Positions 7,166 to 10,587 of a stretch of DNA of 10,587 nucleotides are shown here, piece by piece. The DNA is taken from contig DPHD01000033.1 in assembly GCA_003523085.1 (NCBI GenBank), positions 2,729 through 13,315 of the forward strand. Reading direction: 5' to 3'. A model generated the notes under the pieces. The model was given only the letters and a program-made list of their open reading frames with translations, was not told the DNA's origin and ran no database searches. Position numbers and translations under genes: made by a program. Positions within the stretch are counted from its first letter, which is position 1. Each line of letters starts with the position of its first letter. The DNA is from Oceanospirillaceae bacterium. Lineage in GTDB: Bacteria; Pseudomonadota; Gammaproteobacteria; Pseudomonadales; Balneatricaceae.

Positions 7166-7936
7166 CTAGCTAGATAATGCGCTAAACAAGGCAATAGATG
7201 CAAGACCAGACAACAAGGCCAAGGTGAACTTACGCATCACGCCTATATTGATGCGACTGAACAGACTATAACCAAGTTGGTTGCCTAGCAGCATGACGGG
7301 CATCATCACGAGTAGCAGGCTGGGTAGATGAGGAGACACTAAGCCGTGCCCATTAAGCCAAAATAGGCCATAAAGATCAGCGATCAAAAAGAACAGGATA
7401 AGCCCAGCTCGCATGGCTGTTAAGGGCATATTTGAAGATAACATATACACTGCCACCACTAAGCCACCAATGCTAGCAAGGCCGTTAACAAAACCAGACA
7501 CCAGTCCCGCAAAAATCAGCCAAATGAGGGATTCTGCCGACTTAAAATGCCACTTGCGCCACAAGGCCAAACAGGCAATTAACACGCCAGCACCGGCTAA
7601 ACCACGCACCCAATCAGACTGCCAATGCTGCAACGCCATAACGCCTAGGGGCATGCCCACTGAGGTACCTACAAAAAGCACACCGACCCAGCGCCAGGGT
7701 ATCTGACGCCACACCTTAGGTAGCAGGTGCAAACTTGCCATGACTTCCATCACAAACATTAACGGCACAATGGTTTGGGCACTAAATACAGGCGCTAAAG
7801 AAAAGAAACACAGGGCAGAAAAACCAAACCCCGCCAAACCTCGCACCACTCCAGCAATAAAAACGATGCTCAGGGCATAAACCAGTTCTAGGCTCGATAA
7901 CGGTAGGTAAAACCAGTCTAAGCTGATGCCTTGCAC
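7166..7936 (-). CDS. tauE: TauE/SafE (TSUP) family membrane exporter, probably for sulfite
   Basis: This hydrophobic 256-residue protein has about seven or eight membrane segments and the two-repeat layout of the TSUP family. The first repeat carries AGVVRGLAGFGFSAL (28-42) and the second AGLVSGFVNGLASIGG (143-158). Family members move sulfite, sulfoacetate or other sulfur-containing anions across the inner membrane; TauE exports sulfite made from taurine. The start is GTG at 7936-7934, immediately after the soeC stop with no gap. I see no good ribosome site, so translation probably depends on ribosomes finishing soeC. Its position between SoeABC and TauABC supports sulfite export as a safety valve beside oxidation. 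The exact anion cannot be read from the sequence. Confidence 0.85.
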   Translation of the reverse strand: MQGISLDWFYLPLSSLELVYALSIVFIAGVVRGLAGFGFSALCFFSLAPVFSAQTIVPLMFVMEVMASLHLLPKVWRQIPWRWVGVLFVGTSVGMPLGVMALQHWQSDWVRGLAGAGVLIACLALWRKWHFKSAESLIWLIFAGLVSGFVNGLASIGGLVVAVYMLSSNMPLTAMRAGLILFFLIADLYGLFWLNGHGLVSPHLPSLLLVMMPVMLLGNQLGYSLFSRINIGVMRKFTLALLSGLASIALFSALSS

Positions 7937-8863
7937 TTAGGTACGCTGGTCGCCATGGTACAAGCGCACCACATGACGTGCTTCTGCGAAGAACAACCAC
8001 CGCTCTATTAACAACCCTGCCATCATCATCAACCAAGCCACAGACAATAGCTCAACCGCTGAACCCTGTAACACACAGTAGAAAATAACCAAGGGCATAA
8101 CAAATGCCACAATGGTCATGACAACGCGTAGTCGAAGTAACTTATCGGCTGCGATTTGATAACCAAATTCACGATTTAGAAAGGTCGGTGCACTATGGCC
8201 CGCATCTAACAGGCGCACACTGGCTTGAGAAAACCCGGTTGCGGTTTGAATGGTGGCACCCTGCGGTTTACCTTGCCAAAAGAAGTACACCATCTTTAGG
8301 GCGAAGGTAGTGAACACCAAGCCTAACACTGTCGACAGCAAGGGCGCACTAAAGACACCAAAAAGACCACTCACGGCCAAAAATAACAAACCGCCACTAC
8401 TAAGTGCATAAGCCATAAACAGAGCAGGCACCATAGGCGTGTTCCACTGACGAATGGTTTTTAAACTGGCATAGATCATACTGGTGCTAAACAAGGTGAT
8501 CAAAGCCAATACAATGCTTAGGCCCGCCAACCAATTTATACACCACCATTGCCAAAAGATGGCGGCGGCATAAAGCGCAGCAACCGGGTATAGAGCAATG
8601 GCGAATACCGCTTCGCGGGATAACCACGAGGTACGAAAACGACTAAACGAGCGCCACGCATTCTTGGGGTTGGCCAAGTGCATAGTCGAAGATAATAAAC
8701 CGATGCTCACCAGCACCATAGCAATCACACCGAGTAAGATTTGCTGATCTATGGTCTGGGCCTGGGTGTAGCCCAACAACTGCCCTGCTCCTAACCATGC
8801 CAGCAAACCATAGCCAGCACCTGAGGTAACGGTAAAAATAAGAACTGAAAACGCCGGATGCAT
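7937..8863 (-). CDS. soeC: Membrane anchor subunit of sulfite:quinone oxidoreductase (DmsC family)
   Basis: This 308-residue integral membrane protein anchors the molybdoenzyme to the inner membrane and exchanges electrons with quinone. The family start HPAFSVLIFTVTSGAGYGL (2-20) is present, as are the conserved STMHLANPKNAWRSFSRF block (59-76), RTSWLSREA (77-85) and SMIYASLKTIRQW in the middle. About eight membrane helices can be seen. DmsC, SoeC and related anchors share these features, so the choice of SoeC depends on the SoeA and SoeB partners and the sulfonate context. The gene lies 37 bases after soeB, with a modest TAGGT site before the ATG at 8863. Its stop codon touches the GTG of tauE. 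A DMSO reductase anchor is the main alternative. Confidence 0.85.
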   Translation of the reverse strand: MHPAFSVLIFTVTSGAGYGLLAWLGAGQLLGYTQAQTIDQQILLGVIAMVLVSIGLLSSTMHLANPKNAWRSFSRFRTSWLSREAVFAIALYPVAALYAAAIFWQWWCINWLAGLSIVLALITLFSTSMIYASLKTIRQWNTPMVPALFMAYALSSGGLLFLAVSGLFGVFSAPLLSTVLGLVFTTFALKMVYFFWQGKPQGATIQTATGFSQASVRLLDAGHSAPTFLNREFGYQIAADKLLRLRVVMTIVAFVMPLVIFYCVLQGSAVELLSVAWLMMMAGLLIERWLFFAEARHVVRLYHGDQRT

Positions 8864-8900
8864 AATAAATACCTACATGAACTGAGCTATGAAGCAATAA

Positions 8901-9587
8901 TTAGCGGTTAATGATGCGATTAACCAGTTGTTTAACACCCTGCATAGCCGACACCTTTATTTGGTCTTGCTGCTTCGGGTTTCTAGGCGGCAAATAGGTA
9001 TTGACTGGGTTGTAACCCAATTCTGGCATTAACTGTTGGCCCGCACGCTCACGGGTTAACTTAGACACTTCTGAGTCTGGGTCATCAAAATCGCCAAATA
9101 CACGGGAAGACGTAGGACAAGTTAGCACACACGCGGGCTGACGTTCGGCCTCGGGCAATTGTTCGTCATAAATACGATCCACACACAAGGTACACTTCTT
9201 CATGGTGCCGGAACTCGGGTCTAATTCACGAGCACCGTATGGGCAGGCCCAAGAACACAGGTTACAACCCATACACTTGTCTTGATCAATCAGTACAATG
9301 CCGTCTTCTTCGCGTTTGTAAGAGGCGCCCGTTGGGCACACCGTCACGCAAGCAGCATCTTCACAATGCATACAGGACATGGGCATATTCACCGTTTTAC
9401 TGTGGGGGCTATCGCCCACTTCATAGGTACGGATACGGTTAAGCCAGCTGCCACTGGGGTCTTTTTCGTAGGGACGTTCGTCACTTAACGGCCCAATGGT
9501 GCCCGATGTATTCCATTGCTTGCAGGCGGTGCCACAGGCATGGCAGCCTACGCAGGTATCTAAATCAACCACTAAACCTAGTTTCAT
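8901..9587 (-). CDS. soeB: Iron-sulfur subunit of sulfite:quinone oxidoreductase
   Basis: This cytoplasmic electron-transfer subunit of 228 residues has sixteen cysteines in the four-cluster DmsB/NrfC pattern: CVGCHACGTAC (12-22), CMHCEDAACVTVCP (72-85), CMGCNLCSWACP (105-116), and CTLC (132-135) with CVLTCP (153-158). Together they bind four [4Fe-4S] clusters that carry electrons from SoeA to SoeC. There is no Tat signal, which fits a cytoplasmic complex such as SoeABC. The ATG overlaps the soeA stop (ATGA), with AGGTGA just upstream, so the two subunits are translationally coupled. The family includes DMSO, polysulfide and tetrathionate reductases; the sulfonate cluster favours sulfite oxidation. 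Confidence 0.9.
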   Translation of the reverse strand: MKLGLVVDLDTCVGCHACGTACKQWNTSGTIGPLSDERPYEKDPSGSWLNRIRTYEVGDSPHSKTVNMPMSCMHCEDAACVTVCPTGASYKREEDGIVLIDQDKCMGCNLCSWACPYGARELDPSSGTMKKCTLCVDRIYDEQLPEAERQPACVLTCPTSSRVFGDFDDPDSEVSKLTRERAGQQLMPELGYNPVNTYLPPRNPKQQDQIKVSAMQGVKQLVNRIINR

Positions 9588-10587
9588 TTGTCACCTCGGC
9601 TAAAAATATCGCGCCAACCGCGTCGTAGGTTTACATTAGGATGGCTGCTGTAGCTGCTCATCTTGCTCGCTGGGGTATAATTGGGCAAAGGTTGTACCTT
9701 ATCAAAACGGGGCCATGACAAGTTTTGCCCGGCCAGTTCATTGTCGTCATCACTCACGGGGGTAATCTTCACCCGCAAGTCATACCAGGCCGCTTGGCCG
9801 GTAATGGGGTCTGAGTTGGTCATGCGCTGTCCGGCGGCTTCGCTTTCGCCCGGCAGTAATTCATTGATTAAGTGATTCATCAAGAAACCCTGCTGAGACT
9901 CATTGGCATCATCGCTTAAACCCCATGCTCCCTGCTGTTTACCAATGGCATTCCATGTCCACACTGTGTCTGGATTAACACCTTCCATCAACTTAACTTG
10001 CGCCCTTATACGGCCGTTATGGGACTCAACCCAAGCCCAGCCAAAGTCTTTAATACCCAGCGCTTCGCCTTTGCTACGGTGCATATACAGGTAGTTTTGC
10101 GACATAATTTGGCGCAACCACGAGTTTTGCGAATCCCATGAGTGATACATGAACATGGGCCGTTGATTCACCGCATAAAACGGGTATTCGGTGGCATCCG
10201 TACGCTGTTGCTCTAGCGGCGCATAGTAAAACGGCAGTGGGTCAAAATAGGTTTTAAGGCGTTCTTTATGGTGTTCTTCTGTAGGTTGAGGACCGTCGTA
10301 CAGCCCTTGCCCTGCCAAGCGGAACTTTTGCATAGTTTCTGAATATATCTCAATGACGATCTGGTCTGTGGTGCCCACCCAGCCCGCTTCTTTGGCCAAT
10401 TCCATGTAATCTTTATTGGCATGACGCATGTATCTTTGGTTTGGTTCTAGCTCAAACTTAAAGAAACATTGATTGTCTTTATAGGCTTGCCACTGATTAG
10501 GGTTAGGCTCGCCTCGTAACGACTTTTCACCGTCTTTGCCGCGCCAACCGGCTAAAAAGCCAATGCCTGGTGCGCGTTCAAAGTTAA
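9584..10587 (-). CDS. soeA: Molybdopterin catalytic subunit of sulfite:quinone oxidoreductase, C-terminal part
   Basis: This is the catalytic subunit that would oxidise sulfite to sulfate in the cytoplasm. About 333 C-terminal codons are visible; the full family length is near 950, so the Fe-S and main molybdenum domains lie outside the window. The frame stays open to the window edge and starts with APGIGFLAGWRGKDGEKSL, upstream of an internal Met (10429-10427) that is not the start. A stretch from YPFYAVNQRPMFMYHSWDS through WAWVESHNGRI to VWTWNAIGKQQGAWGL is the C-terminal molybdopterin-dinucleotide-binding barrel, and MTNSDPITGQAAWYDLRVKI closes it. The FLAGWRGKDGEKSLRGEP and HANKDY stretches match SoeA as I remember it. 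Whether there is a Tat signal cannot be seen. The stop overlaps the soeB start by four bases. Confidence 0.85.
   Translation of the reverse strand, partial: NFERAPGIGFLAGWRGKDGEKSLRGEPNPNQWQAYKDNQCFFKFELEPNQRYMRHANKDYMELAKEAGWVGTTDQIVIEIYSETMQKFRLAGQGLYDGPQPTEEHHKERLKTYFDPLPFYYAPLEQQRTDATEYPFYAVNQRPMFMYHSWDSQNSWLRQIMSQNYLYMHRSKGEALGIKDFGWAWVESHNGRIRAQVKLMEGVNPDTVWTWNAIGKQQGAWGLSDDANESQQGFLMNHLINELLPGESEAAGQRMTNSDPITGQAAWYDLRVKITPVSDDDNELAGQNLSWPRFDKVQPLPNYTPASKMSSYSSHPNVNLRRGWRDIFSRGDK

Noticed and set aside
8643..8897. Minus-strand frame overlapping the start of soeC in another frame
   Set aside because: The soeC frame has clear DmsC motifs from its second residue; the overlapping frame has no recognisable content.
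10427..10429. ATG at 10429-10427 as the start of soeA
   Set aside because: The same frame continues upstream to the window edge with SoeA-like sequence, so this Met is internal.

Overview
The window reads as chromosomal DNA of a gammaproteobacterium, probably marine. The left part carries glnS, ppiB and lpxH in an arrangement I recall from Pseudomonas and relatives. Base composition looks moderate by eye. The import and sulfite genes resemble the taurine-using modules of marine heterotrophs. The assignment to a group is inference; there is no rRNA or other strong taxonomic marker here.

Layout. Bases 1-1259 hold the 5' two thirds or so of glnS (minus strand, cut by the window edge). A 206-base divergent promoter region follows, then ppiB and lpxH on the plus strand, four bases apart. 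A symmetric bidirectional terminator (about 2709-2745) closes lpxH on one side and the large minus-strand cluster on the other.

From 10587 down to 2778 all genes are on the minus strand. In transcription order they are soeA (5' end outside the window), soeB, soeC, a TauE/SafE-type exporter, an atypical short-chain dehydrogenase, tauA, tauB and tauC. soeA/soeB and tauB/tauC overlap, and soeC/tauE abut exactly. The largest gaps lie before tauA (197 bases, AT-rich, probably a promoter) and between tauA and tauB (294 bases, with strong hairpins and a possible second promoter).

How the genes fit together. TauABC would import taurine or a similar sulfonate. A desulfonating enzyme outside the window would release sulfite in the cytoplasm. 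SoeABC would oxidise sulfite to sulfate and pass electrons to quinone, while the TauE-like protein would export excess sulfite or a related anion. No desulfonation enzyme (TauD, Xsc, Tpa, TauXY) and no regulator is visible here.

The main oddities are three. TauC has an inserted periplasmic segment of about 120 residues that resembles a bacterial cadherin/tandem-95 type repeat. The SDR in the cluster lacks the catalytic Tyr and Lys. The tauA-tauB gap has a nested hairpin plus a perfect 10-bp hairpin, suggesting differential expression of the binding protein. I found no CRISPR array, tRNA, insertion sequence or phage gene.
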